In this document: in pieces, positions 17,310-26,781 of the stretch | Position numbering within the stretch: the first letter of the stretch is position 1 | Layout: the number at the start of each line of letters is the position of its first letter | NCBI GenBank assembly: GCA_030652805.1 | Contig: JAUSPT010000092.1 | Location: 1-61,736, forward strand | Direction of reading: 5' to 3' | DNA length: 61,736 nucleotides | Source: a bacterium | GTDB lineage: Bacteria > JAHJDO01 | The notes under the pieces: generated by a model | Databases searched by the model: none | Told to the model about the DNA's origin: nothing | The model's input: only the letters and a program-made list of their open reading frames with translations | Translations under genes and position numbers: made by a program

Positions 17310-20300
17310 TTGAATAAGTTCAGAGTCTTGAAGTCAGTATTCTTTTTTCTATGTTGTACAAGTTTGCTGGTTGGAATATCTTTTTCTTCTATATATAGTG
17401 ATGTAAACTTGGCTAAAGTCGCTCAAGAAGTAGATGAGCAATATATAAAGACTATAGTTTCTGATTTATCTAATCTTAAATCTAGGGTTCCTGGTTATCA
17501 AGGTAATGAGGAAGCTTCAGAATATATAGAAAATATTTTCCAAAAGATTGGCCTTGAGAATGTAAAAAGGGAAAGTTTCCCAGTCACGGTTCCAGTAGAT
17601 AAAGGAGCCTCTCTAGTTATTTCTAATACCAAGAAAGAACTTTCGCTGTATTGTTTATGGCCAAATCTTATCAGAACTCCCACTCTTTCACCGTCTGGTA
17701 TAAGGAGCCAAATAATTGATGGGAAAACAGGAAACTTTGAGGATCTTAACGGCAAGACCATTCAGGATAGGATTGTCTTACTTGATTTTAACTGTGGAAA
17801 TAGATGGCTCGATATTTCAATGCTTGGAGCCAAGGCGTTTATTTTTATAGAGCCAGAGGATACAACGCGTGTTGAAGCTGAGAAGAAGTATCTGAATCTG
17901 CCATTAAATATACCAAGATATTGGATATCCAGGCAGGATGGGCTTTATCTCAGAAAATTAATAGAAGAAAGTGATGAGAAGTTAGATGTTCATCTTAAGG
18001 CAAAGATGGACTGGGAAAGAAAGATTACTAAAAATGTGCTTGGATGGATTTCTGGAAGCGATTCTGAACTCAAAAAAGAAGTTATAGTTATAGAGGCATA
18101 TTATGACAGTATCTCTGTTGTACCTTCTATAGCACCTGGAGCGGATAGCGCGTGCAGTATAGCCGCTCTTATTCAAATAGCAAAGATTCTCCGTAACAAC
18201 CCTCCTTCAAGAACAATTCTGTTTTTAGCTACGTCTGGACATTTCTTAGAACGACGTGGGATAGATGCCTTTTTGCAGGCCCACTGTAGATTGGAAGAGC
18301 CGTTTAAAAGCAAGATTACAGACCCCATGGATATAAAGCTTTTCTTGTGTATAGATTTATCAAGCCATAACGACGAGCTAGTAATATATCATGATGCGGA
18401 TGAAAATCCTGGATATTTTGCTAGTTTTGGCAAGACATTTATGTCTTTTGCAACTGAAATTGGGAAAATATTCAGTAAATCCAGAGACAATGTTCTAATT
18501 AATGGCATTAGCCCGGAAAAGGGACTGAACATAGATTCAATAACTGTTGGAGAGATTAATACAGACGCAGGCATAATAGGAGCATGTGGAATCCCTGCGC
18601 TTTGTTTTATAACTGCGCATGACAGCAGAAGATTAGTAGATACTCCATTGGATAGACTGGAAACTGTTGACTTCAAAAATCTTCTTACACAGGTTAAGCA
18701 TATTAGTTGTCTATTCTATATGGCATTGAATAAAAAGGAATTTTTTCCTGATGTTAGGGCTAAGTTTAAGGATAATTTATGTACTTTGAAAGGTAGCATA
18801 GTAACTTTTGATCCTAGAAAAAGCTTTGTGCCTGATCAGCCTGTTTCAGGAGGATTAGCTGTTTTGAAAGTGCTTGATAGACCCGTGGAAGTTCTTAAGG
18901 GCGTAAGACCAGAGTTGATAGAACTAACAGACGAGAATGGTTCGTTTGAAATATCTAGGACAGAAGGGGGTGAATCCCGATTAGAAGCATACTCTTTGGA
19001 CTCTGAATCCGGGGATATAGTCTATGCTCCGGATATGGGTGTTTATGGAGATGAAATGTATCCAATAGAATTTGAAATAGATTGGAGACTTGTCGAACAT
19101 ACTATTGTTCTGTTTCCATGTATAGCCACTAATGTTTACGAACTATTAGATCCAAGGTATTTGACGCAGCTTGATAATATTGATGTATTTGAAGAAGGGA
19201 ATAGTATTCCTTCTTCATATGGGTATTCATTTATAAAGGTAAAACCTTGGGATTGGACGTCTTCTATAGAAACATACGGGGTGGTTTATTCCTCTCCAAA
19301 TACACGTATAAAGCTTGCTTTTGGAGCAGGCCCTCTTGGAATGCGACTGCTCTTGTTAAATTCAAAAGACACGGAAAATAAAATTCATTCTGAAGGCGAT
19401 GGATTTTTGATATCTAAAGATGGAACAATCGGAAATACTTCATTTCAGGCAGCAAAGGATATGCTGCTTTTAAACCAGTTCAGAATGGAGAACCTAGAAA
19501 AATATGGAATATCGAATGACAGGCTTTGGCATTTACATAAAAAAGCTGAACAAGCTCTGCAAAAGGCTACTAAGTCTAAGGAGAATAAAAAATGGGATGA
19601 ATTTGTAAAGCATTCAAGAAGAGCAGTTGGAATAGAATCCAGGGCGTATCCAGACGTAAAGGCTACAGCAAATGATGTAATAAAAGGTATTATATTCTAT
19701 CTTGCACTTCTTATCCCATTTGCTTATTTTATGGAGCGGTTGCTATTTGGGTTTGTAGATATTAAAAAGCAAATTGGCGGAGTAGCAGGAATATTTATCG
19801 CGATATATATGATCATGCGTTTTGTTCATCCTGCATTTAAGTTAACAAATGCCCCAGAAATAATTCTTCTTGCATTCATTATAATGATGCTTTCTGTGAT
19901 TGTTTTATTGATAATAAGCTCTAAATTTGAAGAGCGAATGCAGAATTTAAAGCGAAAAATGACAAGGTCTTATGAAAGCGATGTTAGCAGAGCAAGTGCA
20001 TCAGCTGCTGCATTTTCCTTGGGTATTTCTAATATGAAAAAACGTAAGATTAGAACTTTATTAACCTCTACAACACTTATTCTTCTCACATTTACAGTGC
20101 TTTCATTCACGTCAGTAAAGTCATTTATGAAGTTTAATCAAGTTCCTAGGGATAATAATCCTCTTTACGAGGGAGCCATGATAAGAGATCGAACTTGGAA
20201 TCCGATAGAAGAACCTGCTTATGAATATATAAAAGCTGAATTCAAGGATGTAGCTGATGTGTCTCCAAGAGCATGGTATATTCCTAATAAGGATTTTACC

Positions 20301-21824
20301 AAAGGTAAGAGCTACATTAAGGTGAATAATGGGGATAAATCTGCTTATGTACTTGGATTAATTGGCTTAACTCCTCAAGAAGAAAGAATTACAGGTATTA
20401 GTAAGTATCTTAAGTATGGAGACTGGTTCAATGATAGAGATAAGAATGTATGTATTATTTCAGATAAGTTGGCAGAGTTAATATCAATATCTTCAAAGGA
20501 TGTAGGGAAAAGCTATATACAGATGTTTGGAAATAAACTATTAGTTAAGGGAATATTTAATGCGTCAAGTATGTTTGATCTTAAGGATCTTGACGATGAG
20601 AGGCTGACTCCCGTTGATTTTATGATTACAGATCCTGAATCAATAAAGAAGTTTAAACAGCCAAAAGCTGAAAGGATGAGTATTGGTGGAGGAGGCACGT
20701 TAGAATCATTTAATCATTTAGAATATGAAAATGTTGTTATGGTTCCATACAAATTAGTGCAAGAGCTGGGAGGCACTATACAGTCAGTTGCGATTAAGTT
20801 TAATGAAAGTGTAGATGTAAGAGAAAACATAGAGAATTTTATATCCAGATTGGCAGTTACTCTTTTTGCAGGAATTGATGGAAAGGTTGCAATATATAGT
20901 TCATTAGGACTTAGCTCATTGTCAGGTATGGGGAATTTGTTTATACCAATTCTTATTGCTTCTCTGATAGTTCTTAACACTATGATGGGATCTGTATATG
21001 AGAGATTTAAAGAGATTGGAATTTATTCCTCAGTTGGGCTAGCTCCTGTTCATATTTCAGCCTTATTTATAGCAGAATCATGTGTATATGCCGTCTTGGG
21101 AGCTGTATCAGGTTATTTGCTTGGACAGGTAGTAGCAAAGGTTTTAACTGTTTTTGACTTATTAGGGGGATTAACTCTAAATTATTCCTCTACCTCAGCA
21201 GTAGCTTCTACATTAATTGTAATGGCAACAGTGATTTTATCTACTATCTATCCTGCTAGAAAGGCAGCAGAACTCGCTGTCCCTGATGTAACTAGAAAAT
21301 GGGAAATTCCCGAGCCAATAGGAGATAATTGGGAATTTGATTTTCCATTTACAGTAAGTGGCACAGAAATTCTGGGGTTGAATGTGTTCTTGAAAAATTA
21401 TTTTGCATCCTACGAAGAGGAGTCTGTAGGAGATTTCTATACAAATGGAGCAAATCTGTATACTTCCAAGGAGAAAGAAGAAACAGGGTATGCATTAAAG
21501 ACAAGAACATGGTTGGCTCCATTTGATCTAGGAGTGAGTCAGGATTTTCAGTTAAAAGCAATTCCTGCAGGAGAATACAATGTGTATAATATAAAGTTAT
21601 TGATTGTGAGACTAAGCGGAGAAACAGGTGCGTGGAAGAGATTAAACAGGCATTTTCTGGACACATTGAGAAAACAGTTTCTTGTGTGGAGAACCATTAG
21701 TCCAGAGATAAAGAATGAATACAAAGAAGAAGGAGAGAAACTAGAACTAAAATTCGAAGCACGAAGCACGAAATACGAAACAATATCAAATGACAAAAAT
21801 ACAAATGCTCAAAACAATGTTTAG
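17310..21824 (+). CDS. Giant M28-like peptidase domain fused to FtsX-type ABC permease
   Basis: A 1504-residue protein. It has a signal peptide/anchor (about 8-28), an M28/PA-type ectodomain (about 40-480), a carboxypeptidase-regulatory-like beta segment, three helices near 790-880, then an FtsX/MacB permease: helix at about 920, a periplasmic domain, and three C-terminal helices with VYERFKEIGIYSSVGL. The M28 zinc site looks damaged: EAYYDS has Tyr where a ligand His is expected, and SGHFLERRG lacks the usual Glu pair, while PGAD and ITAHD remain. It may bind peptides without cutting them. The final residues (FEARSTKYE and beyond) are encoded by a dispersed repeat. OPT, PqqD-like, FtsX and ATPase genes follow on the same strand. 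Confidence 0.82.
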   Translation: MNKFRVLKSVFFFLCCTSLLVGISFSSIYSDVNLAKVAQEVDEQYIKTIVSDLSNLKSRVPGYQGNEEASEYIENIFQKIGLENVKRESFPVTVPVDKGASLVISNTKKELSLYCLWPNLIRTPTLSPSGIRSQIIDGKTGNFEDLNGKTIQDRIVLLDFNCGNRWLDISMLGAKAFIFIEPEDTTRVEAEKKYLNLPLNIPRYWISRQDGLYLRKLIEESDEKLDVHLKAKMDWERKITKNVLGWISGSDSELKKEVIVIEAYYDSISVVPSIAPGADSACSIAALIQIAKILRNNPPSRTILFLATSGHFLERRGIDAFLQAHCRLEEPFKSKITDPMDIKLFLCIDLSSHNDELVIYHDADENPGYFASFGKTFMSFATEIGKIFSKSRDNVLINGISPEKGLNIDSITVGEINTDAGIIGACGIPALCFITAHDSRRLVDTPLDRLETVDFKNLLTQVKHISCLFYMALNKKEFFPDVRAKFKDNLCTLKGSIVTFDPRKSFVPDQPVSGGLAVLKVLDRPVEVLKGVRPELIELTDENGSFEISRTEGGESRLEAYSLDSESGDIVYAPDMGVYGDEMYPIEFEIDWRLVEHTIVLFPCIATNVYELLDPRYLTQLDNIDVFEEGNSIPSSYGYSFIKVKPWDWTSSIETYGVVYSSPNTRIKLAFGAGPLGMRLLLLNSKDTENKIHSEGDGFLISKDGTIGNTSFQAAKDMLLLNQFRMENLEKYGISNDRLWHLHKKAEQALQKATKSKENKKWDEFVKHSRRAVGIESRAYPDVKATANDVIKGIIFYLALLIPFAYFMERLLFGFVDIKKQIGGVAGIFIAIYMIMRFVHPAFKLTNAPEIILLAFIIMMLSVIVLLIISSKFEERMQNLKRKMTRSYESDVSRASASAAAFSLGISNMKKRKIRTLLTSTTLILLTFTVLSFTSVKSFMKFNQVPRDNNPLYEGAMIRDRTWNPIEEPAYEYIKAEFKDVADVSPRAWYIPNKDFTKGKSYIKVNNGDKSAYVLGLIGLTPQEERITGISKYLKYGDWFNDRDKNVCIISDKLAELISISSKDVGKSYIQMFGNKLLVKGIFNASSMFDLKDLDDERLTPVDFMITDPESIKKFKQPKAERMSIGGGGTLESFNHLEYENVVMVPYKLVQELGGTIQSVAIKFNESVDVRENIENFISRLAVTLFAGIDGKVAIYSSLGLSSLSGMGNLFIPILIASLIVLNTMMGSVYERFKEIGIYSSVGLAPVHISALFIAESCVYAVLGAVSGYLLGQVVAKVLTVFDLLGGLTLNYSSTSAVASTLIVMATVILSTIYPARKAAELAVPDVTRKWEIPEPIGDNWEFDFPFTVSGTEILGLNVFLKNYFASYEEESVGDFYTNGANLYTSKEKEETGYALKTRTWLAPFDLGVSQDFQLKAIPAGEYNVYNIKLLIVRLSGETGAWKRLNRHFLDTLRKQFLVWRTISPEIKNEYKEEGEKLELKFEARSTKYETISNDKNTNAQNNV

Positions 21825-21885
21825 AATTTTTAAAATTGAGATTTTGAATTTGTTTAGGATTTTGAATTTAGAATTTCGGGTTTCC
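21813..21885 (+). repeat. Dispersed AT-rich repeat, copy A
   Basis: This segment supplies the stop codon of the preceding giant gene and the spacer before the OPT gene. It shares an 18-base block (AACAATGTTTAGAATTTT, 21813-21830) and a 16-base block (GATTTTGAATTTGTTT, 21840-21855) with 27925-27942 and 27900-27915, where they occur in reverse complement. Together with further similar TTAGAATTT motifs this indicates a family of dispersed intergenic repeats. Confidence 0.7.
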
Positions 21886-21904
21886 CGAACGAAGTGAGGT
21901 AGGT

Positions 21905-23896
21905 ATGGATAAAGAATTTGAACCTGAAGTAAAGCAGGAATCAGAAGAATTTCTAGACGGATTTAATGTAAAAACCATAATTGCTGGTATTTTTATCGGT
22001 CTTATAATGTTGCCGGGATCTATTTATCTTGGCTTAATTACAGGTGGTATTATCCCAACTATGTGGGTAACCATGATCTTGTTTGTTGAAATAGCGAAAA
22101 GGTCATTTATTAAGCTAAAGAAACAAGAAATATACATAATTGGATATGTAGCAGCAACCTTGGTTGCTGCTGGCATGACAATGGGCGCAGCCAGTCTGGT
22201 TCTTCAGGGAGGTATATTTAGCGAAAAGATCTGGCAGCAGTATTTTATAAGAACTCCGCAAGCGCACTATTTTGGGATTGACAAATTAATTCCTTCATGG
22301 GTAGTCCCGTCTCCTGATTCAGGAGTTTTGGTGAAAAGAACATTTTTAGACTCTGCGTGGATAGTTCCATTACTGATTCTTGTTGGAAGCAATATCTTAT
22401 TTAGGTTAACTCAATTTGGTCTTGGATATGCCTTATTCAGAATAACTAATGATGTTGAAAAGCTAGAATTTCCAATGGCGCCAGTTATATCAGAGGGGGT
22501 TATGGCTCTTGAGGATATGAGTGCGAAAAAAGACAGTTGGCGTATGCAGGTATTTACTATTGCAGGTATGATAGGCATAGTCTATGGATTAATTTATGTT
22601 GTGATCCCGACTCTAACAGGACTTGTTGCAGCAAAGCCTTTGATGTTGATTCCTATTCCTTGGGTTGATGCAACAGCGAAGATAAGCAGCTTTCTTCCAG
22701 GCGCTATATTGGGATCAATGACAGATCTTGGATTTCTCTTTGCTGGCTTTGTCCTACCGTTTTGGGTAATGGCAGGAGGTTTTATAGGCTCTATTTTAGC
22801 TAATGTTGTTGGGAATCCCATTTTGCACAAATTTGGATTAATTCCACATTGGACGGCAGGTATGGATGTAAGGCAAACAGTTATAGCAACAAGAATGGAT
22901 TTCTGGATAAGTATTACAATTGGACTTGGTATTGTAGTAGCTCTTATAGGTATAGGTGGATTAGTAATGAGTATAATAAAAAAGAAAAGAAGCCAAGGAG
23001 TCAATAAGACAGTAGTAGACAATTACAGACCTCCAAAGGGTAGAGGAGATATTCCTATATGGGTGGCTCTAGGTATCTGGATATTTGCAACCATAGGATA
23101 TATTTTACTTTGCCATAAACTTGTTCCTAGCTTTCCAGTATTATTATTAGTATTGTTTGGCTTTATTCTGACACCGCTTCTCTCATATATATCAGCAAGA
23201 CTTTTTGGTATAGCAGGTATGCCAACAGGTGTTTCATTCCCGTATCTTAGAGAAGGGATATTCATTAAAAGTGGATTTTCTGGGATAGCTATATGGTTTG
23301 CACCAATACCATTTTTTAATGTAGGTGGATATACACAAAAGTTTAAAGAACTTGAATTAACAAGAACAAAGCTGAGCAGTCTGATAAAGGCTGAGCTGTT
23401 CTCTTTTGTTATTATGGCATTTTGCAGTTTTCTTTTTTGGGAAGTAATATGGCGGATGGGTCCGATTCCTGCTGCAGCTTATGCATATATAAATAAAATG
23501 TGGCCTCTTACAGCAACGTTTCAGGCATTATGGGTTTCCACAACAATTAAAGGAGGAAATCCATGGATGCTGGAAGCTATTAAATTATCCAATATTACAT
23601 GGAGCATGGTAGCTGGATTAGGAGTGTTTGGTTTAATAAGTATTTTAAAATTACCTATTACGCTTTTTTACGGAATAATTGTAGGGATAACTGGTTGGTG
23701 GCCGCATCATATAATTCCTATGTTTATTGGCGCCCTATTAGGCAGATTCTATTTTGCTAAGAAATTTGGTGAGAAAAGATGGAGATCGTTTACGCCATTA
23801 CTGGCTGCAGGTTATGCTTGTGGAGTTGGATTGATAGCTATGGTATCAATAGCCATTGCGCTTATTTTTAAATCAGTGTCACAGATTATATTTTGA
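21905..23896 (+). CDS. OPT-family oligopeptide transporter
   Basis: A 663-residue polytopic membrane protein with about 14-16 hydrophobic segments. Family features include the N-terminal GIFIGLIMLPGSIYLGLITG, EFPMAPVISEGVMALEDM and NVVGNPILHKFGLIPHWTAGM. OPT proteins import oligopeptides or metal complexes by proton coupling. It lies between a peptidase-like permease and a PqqD-like gene and overlaps neither. The cluster suggests peptide handling at the inner membrane; substrate is unknown. The next gene begins directly after its stop. Confidence 0.88.
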   Translation: MDKEFEPEVKQESEEFLDGFNVKTIIAGIFIGLIMLPGSIYLGLITGGIIPTMWVTMILFVEIAKRSFIKLKKQEIYIIGYVAATLVAAGMTMGAASLVLQGGIFSEKIWQQYFIRTPQAHYFGIDKLIPSWVVPSPDSGVLVKRTFLDSAWIVPLLILVGSNILFRLTQFGLGYALFRITNDVEKLEFPMAPVISEGVMALEDMSAKKDSWRMQVFTIAGMIGIVYGLIYVVIPTLTGLVAAKPLMLIPIPWVDATAKISSFLPGAILGSMTDLGFLFAGFVLPFWVMAGGFIGSILANVVGNPILHKFGLIPHWTAGMDVRQTVIATRMDFWISITIGLGIVVALIGIGGLVMSIIKKKRSQGVNKTVVDNYRPPKGRGDIPIWVALGIWIFATIGYILLCHKLVPSFPVLLLVLFGFILTPLLSYISARLFGIAGMPTGVSFPYLREGIFIKSGFSGIAIWFAPIPFFNVGGYTQKFKELELTRTKLSSLIKAELFSFVIMAFCSFLFWEVIWRMGPIPAAAYAYINKMWPLTATFQALWVSTTIKGGNPWMLEAIKLSNITWSMVAGLGVFGLISILKLPITLFYGIIVGITGWWPHHIIPMFIGALLGRFYFAKKFGEKRWRSFTPLLAAGYACGVGLIAMVSIAIALIFKSVSQIIF

Positions 23897-24265
23897 ATGA
23901 GAAGAATATCGAAGAAGGAAAGACTTTTAATGTCAAGACCGATCAGGAATGAGGCAGTGAGTGCGAAAAAAGTCGACAATGATAAATTAGAAATTACTAT
24001 ATATAGAAAGAAAACAAAATTAGTGATTTTATTATCAAAGTTGTTTAGATTACCTGAAACCAGAAAGATTATTTTAGATAAAATAGGCGCTTGTGTGTGG
24101 ACATTGTGTGATGGAAGCAGAACCGTAAATGATATAATAAAAGTATTTAGTAAGAAGTATAGCTTAGGCAGAGAAAAAGCAGAAAGATCACTCTTAGTAT
24201 ATTTAGAGCAGTTAGTACGTAGAGGACTTATAGCAATCGCAGCGCCTAAACAGGAAAAAATCTAA
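23897..24265 (+). CDS. PqqD-like peptide-binding (RRE) protein
   Basis: A 122-residue protein with the PqqD family pattern: LDKIGACVWTLCDGSRTVNDIIKVFSKKY followed by LLVYLEQLVRRGLI. PqqD domains bind leader peptides of ribosomally made, modified peptides, but many occur as orphan modules. Start ATG 23897 is immediately after the OPT stop; an internal ATG at 23930 (MSRPIRNEAV) is an alternative. It overlaps the FtsX gene by one base. No precursor peptide or modifying enzyme was recognised beside it. Confidence 0.75.
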   Translation: MRRISKKERLLMSRPIRNEAVSAKKVDNDKLEITIYRKKTKLVILLSKLFRLPETRKIILDKIGACVWTLCDGSRTVNDIIKVFSKKYSLGREKAERSLLVYLEQLVRRGLIAIAAPKQEKI

Positions 24266-24912
24266 TGACAGATCAAAAAGAGAAGATTGGAAAGCAAGTA
24301 ATTCTTCCGCTAAGTAAAGCTGTTGAAATAAGTGTAAAGAGTATAAAAACAAGGCTGGGACGTTCTATGATAACAGCAAGCGGTATAGTGCTGGCAATAG
24401 CATTTTTAATGTCTATCTTTGTGTCTGGTTCAATAAATAAGGCATTGCTTGAGAAAGGCTCTGTGGAAGTCAGGGTTCAATTACAAAACCTGGGTGGCGA
24501 AGAAGAACAGGGTAAGCAAATATGGCTTGTGGTATTATCACTCATGGTTTGTGTTGTTGGAATCGCAAATGCAATGTTAATGTCAGTTACTGAGAGATAC
24601 AAGGAAATAGGAACAATGAAGTGTCTTGGAGCTCTGGATATATTTATTATTAAATTGTTTCTGCTGGAGTCAGGTTTTATGGGATTATTTGGCTCAATTG
24701 CAGGTGCATTATTAGGTGGTTTGCTTATGACTATTGTATCAAGTATAAATTATGGATTAGAGGTTATTACTAAGTTTCCAATAGTTAGTTTTCTATATTA
24801 TTTTGTAATTGCGGTAATTTTGGGCACAGTATTAGCTGTTATAGGAGCTATATATCCTGCTTATACTGCTGCCAGGATGGTCCCTGCCGATGCAATGCGC
24901 TCGGAAATATAA
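24265..24912 (+). CDS. Short FtsX/MacB-type ABC permease
   Basis: A 215-residue permease with four predicted helices and a much shortened periplasmic domain. The C-terminal block NAMLMSVTERYKEIGTMKCLGA and the terminal IYPAYTAARMVPADAMRSEI are standard for LolC/MacB permeases. It overlaps the PqqD gene by one base and precedes a LolD-type ATPase by 15 bases. It could pair with the FtsX part of the giant protein as the second half of an exporter or mechanotransmission complex. Confidence 0.88.
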   Translation: MTDQKEKIGKQVILPLSKAVEISVKSIKTRLGRSMITASGIVLAIAFLMSIFVSGSINKALLEKGSVEVRVQLQNLGGEEEQGKQIWLVVLSLMVCVVGIANAMLMSVTERYKEIGTMKCLGALDIFIIKLFLLESGFMGLFGSIAGALLGGLLMTIVSSINYGLEVITKFPIVSFLYYFVIAVILGTVLAVIGAIYPAYTAARMVPADAMRSEI

Positions 24913-24927
24913 AATGTAAGGAGAAAT

Positions 24928-25659
24928 ATGGATGAAGCAAATGTTGTAAGAACAAGGAATGTAAAAAAGGCTTTTATGATGGGTGGTGTTTCTTTGGAGG
25001 CATTAAAAGGTATTAATCTGGAGATAAAAAGAGGCGAATACATCTCTATAATGGGCCCTTCAGGCTCAGGTAAGTCCACCTTATTCAATATGATAGGAGG
25101 ACTTGATAAGCCAACAGAGGGAAAAGTGTATATAGATGAAGTAGATGTCGCTCAATTAGATGCATACGAATTAGCATGGCTTAGGTGTCGAAAGATAGGG
25201 TATATATTCCAAACATTTAATTTGATTCCTGTTATGACATCTTTAGAGAATGTTACTTTGCCAATGACTTTTGCAGGAATGTCAACAGATGAGTCAATAG
25301 ATAAGGGAATAAGACTTCTTACAATGGTAGGGTTAGGAGATAGGATTCAGCACAAACCAATTGAATTATCAGGCGGACAGCAGCAAAGAGTGGCTGTAGC
25401 CAGAGCATTGGCAAATGATCCTGCTATTGTTCTAGCGGATGAACCAACAGGGAATTTGGATTTAAAAACAGGTAAAGAGATTATAGACCTTCTGCGTAAG
25501 ATGAACAAAGAGAAAGAAGTTACTATTATTTCTGCTACCCATGATTTAAAGATGCTGGATGTTTCTGATAGAGTTTTCTGGATTCGTGACGGGAAAGTAG
25601 AAAGAGTTGAAAGGCGTGCTGATCTTGATCTTAATATTGGTACTGTTGAGGGAGAGTAG
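24928..25659 (+). CDS. LolD/MacB-type ABC transporter ATPase
   Basis: A 243-residue ATPase with Walker A GPSGSGKST, Q-loop YIFQTFNLIPVMTSLENV, signature LSGGQQQRVAVARAL, Walker B IVLADEPTGNLDLKTG and H-loop SATHD. The NLD box and length place it in the LolD/FtsE/MacB group. It has AAGGAG 7 bases before ATG 24928. Its permease partners are probably the FtsX proteins encoded just upstream. All catalytic residues are present. Confidence 0.94.
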   Translation: MDEANVVRTRNVKKAFMMGGVSLEALKGINLEIKRGEYISIMGPSGSGKSTLFNMIGGLDKPTEGKVYIDEVDVAQLDAYELAWLRCRKIGYIFQTFNLIPVMTSLENVTLPMTFAGMSTDESIDKGIRLLTMVGLGDRIQHKPIELSGGQQQRVAVARALANDPAIVLADEPTGNLDLKTGKEIIDLLRKMNKEKEVTIISATHDLKMLDVSDRVFWIRDGKVERVERRADLDLNIGTVEGE

Positions 25660-25674
25660 CAAATTAATACTTTC

Positions 25675-26778
25675 GTGATATTCGGGATTATATTGTTATC
25701 TGTTGTTCTTATATGGCATGTTTCCTATACGAATTTGCACAAAAGGCTGGCAATCTTGCGTCGCGAGCATGAAAAATTGGAGCTGCTTTTAATGGATAAC
25801 CGTAGGCAGTCATATATCTTGAATGTTATAAAGCAAGCTATAGATGTATTTGGAGAGGATCAAAATTTAGAACAAGTATTAAGAAGAATAGTAGATGCTG
25901 TAGCTAAGATATTACAGGTAGATGTAATTATTCTACAACTATATAGTGATGAACAACAAGATTTCTTTATGCGGGTTATAAAAGGAAGAAAAGAATTGAC
26001 TCTTGGAGAGCAGATAAAAGAAGATGTAATAAATAAGGGGCAGTCACATCTGATAAATGATTTATCATCTTTTCCCAAATATAAGTTTTTGAGTGATCAG
26101 GGCATAAAGTCTTTGATTGTTGCGCCTTTGCGAAGGAGAAAAAAGGTTATAGGATTAATAGGAGGATTAGCAGATAAGCCGCGTGATTTTACCGGAGAAG
26201 AGCTGGATCTTCTAACAACTGTTGCAAGTCAGGCAGGGTTATTAGCAGAAAATGCTCAGCTATTAGAAAAAACAAAGTTGCTTTCAATTACAGATGGATT
26301 AACTAATTTATATAATCATCGCCATTTTCAGGAGAAACTAATGGTTGAAGTAAAGAGAGCAAAAGAGGAGAAGAAGCCTCTTTCACTTATAATGGGAGAT
26401 GTTGATGACTTTAAGCATTATAATGATACTAATGGTCATCCTGCCGGTGATGAAGTGCTGCGACAGATTGGAAGGATATTAAAAAATAATACTAAAAGAG
26501 GGGATATTGTTGCCCGTTATGGCGGGGAAGAGTTTGTTATAATCCTTCCGGATACCTCAGGAAAGAGCGCTAAAATTGTAGCAGAAAAGTTGAGAAAATC
26601 TGTTCAAGAATATAAGTTTGTTAACGAAGAAAGTCAGCCAGGCGGTAAAGTTACAATAACTTTTGGACTTGCAGATTATCCTGAAGACGCAGATTCAGCA
26701 AGAGGGGTTATGAAGAAAGCAGATAATGCTCTATATATGGGCAAAGAGTCTGGTAAAAATCAGGTTGTTGCTGCCTAA
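25675..26778 (+). CDS. GAF-GGDEF diguanylate cyclase
   Basis: A 367-residue protein: one N-terminal helix (about 1-18), a short coiled coil, a GAF domain (about 55-200) and a GGDEF domain with YNHRHF, MGDVDDFKHYNDTNGHPAGDEVL and RYGGEEFVII. The active-site GGEEF is intact, so it should make cyclic di-GMP. The usual RxxD product-inhibition site before GGEEF reads KRGD and may be lost. Start is GTG 25675. It ends 3 bases before the convergent lptG gene. A PilZ-MlaF fusion about 8 kb away is a possible c-di-GMP receptor. Confidence 0.93.
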   Translation: MIFGIILLSVVLIWHVSYTNLHKRLAILRREHEKLELLLMDNRRQSYILNVIKQAIDVFGEDQNLEQVLRRIVDAVAKILQVDVIILQLYSDEQQDFFMRVIKGRKELTLGEQIKEDVINKGQSHLINDLSSFPKYKFLSDQGIKSLIVAPLRRRKKVIGLIGGLADKPRDFTGEELDLLTTVASQAGLLAENAQLLEKTKLLSITDGLTNLYNHRHFQEKLMVEVKRAKEEKKPLSLIMGDVDDFKHYNDTNGHPAGDEVLRQIGRILKNNTKRGDIVARYGGEEFVIILPDTSGKSAKIVAEKLRKSVQEYKFVNEESQPGGKVTITFGLADYPEDADSARGVMKKADNALYMGKESGKNQVVAA

Positions 26779-26781
26779 AAC

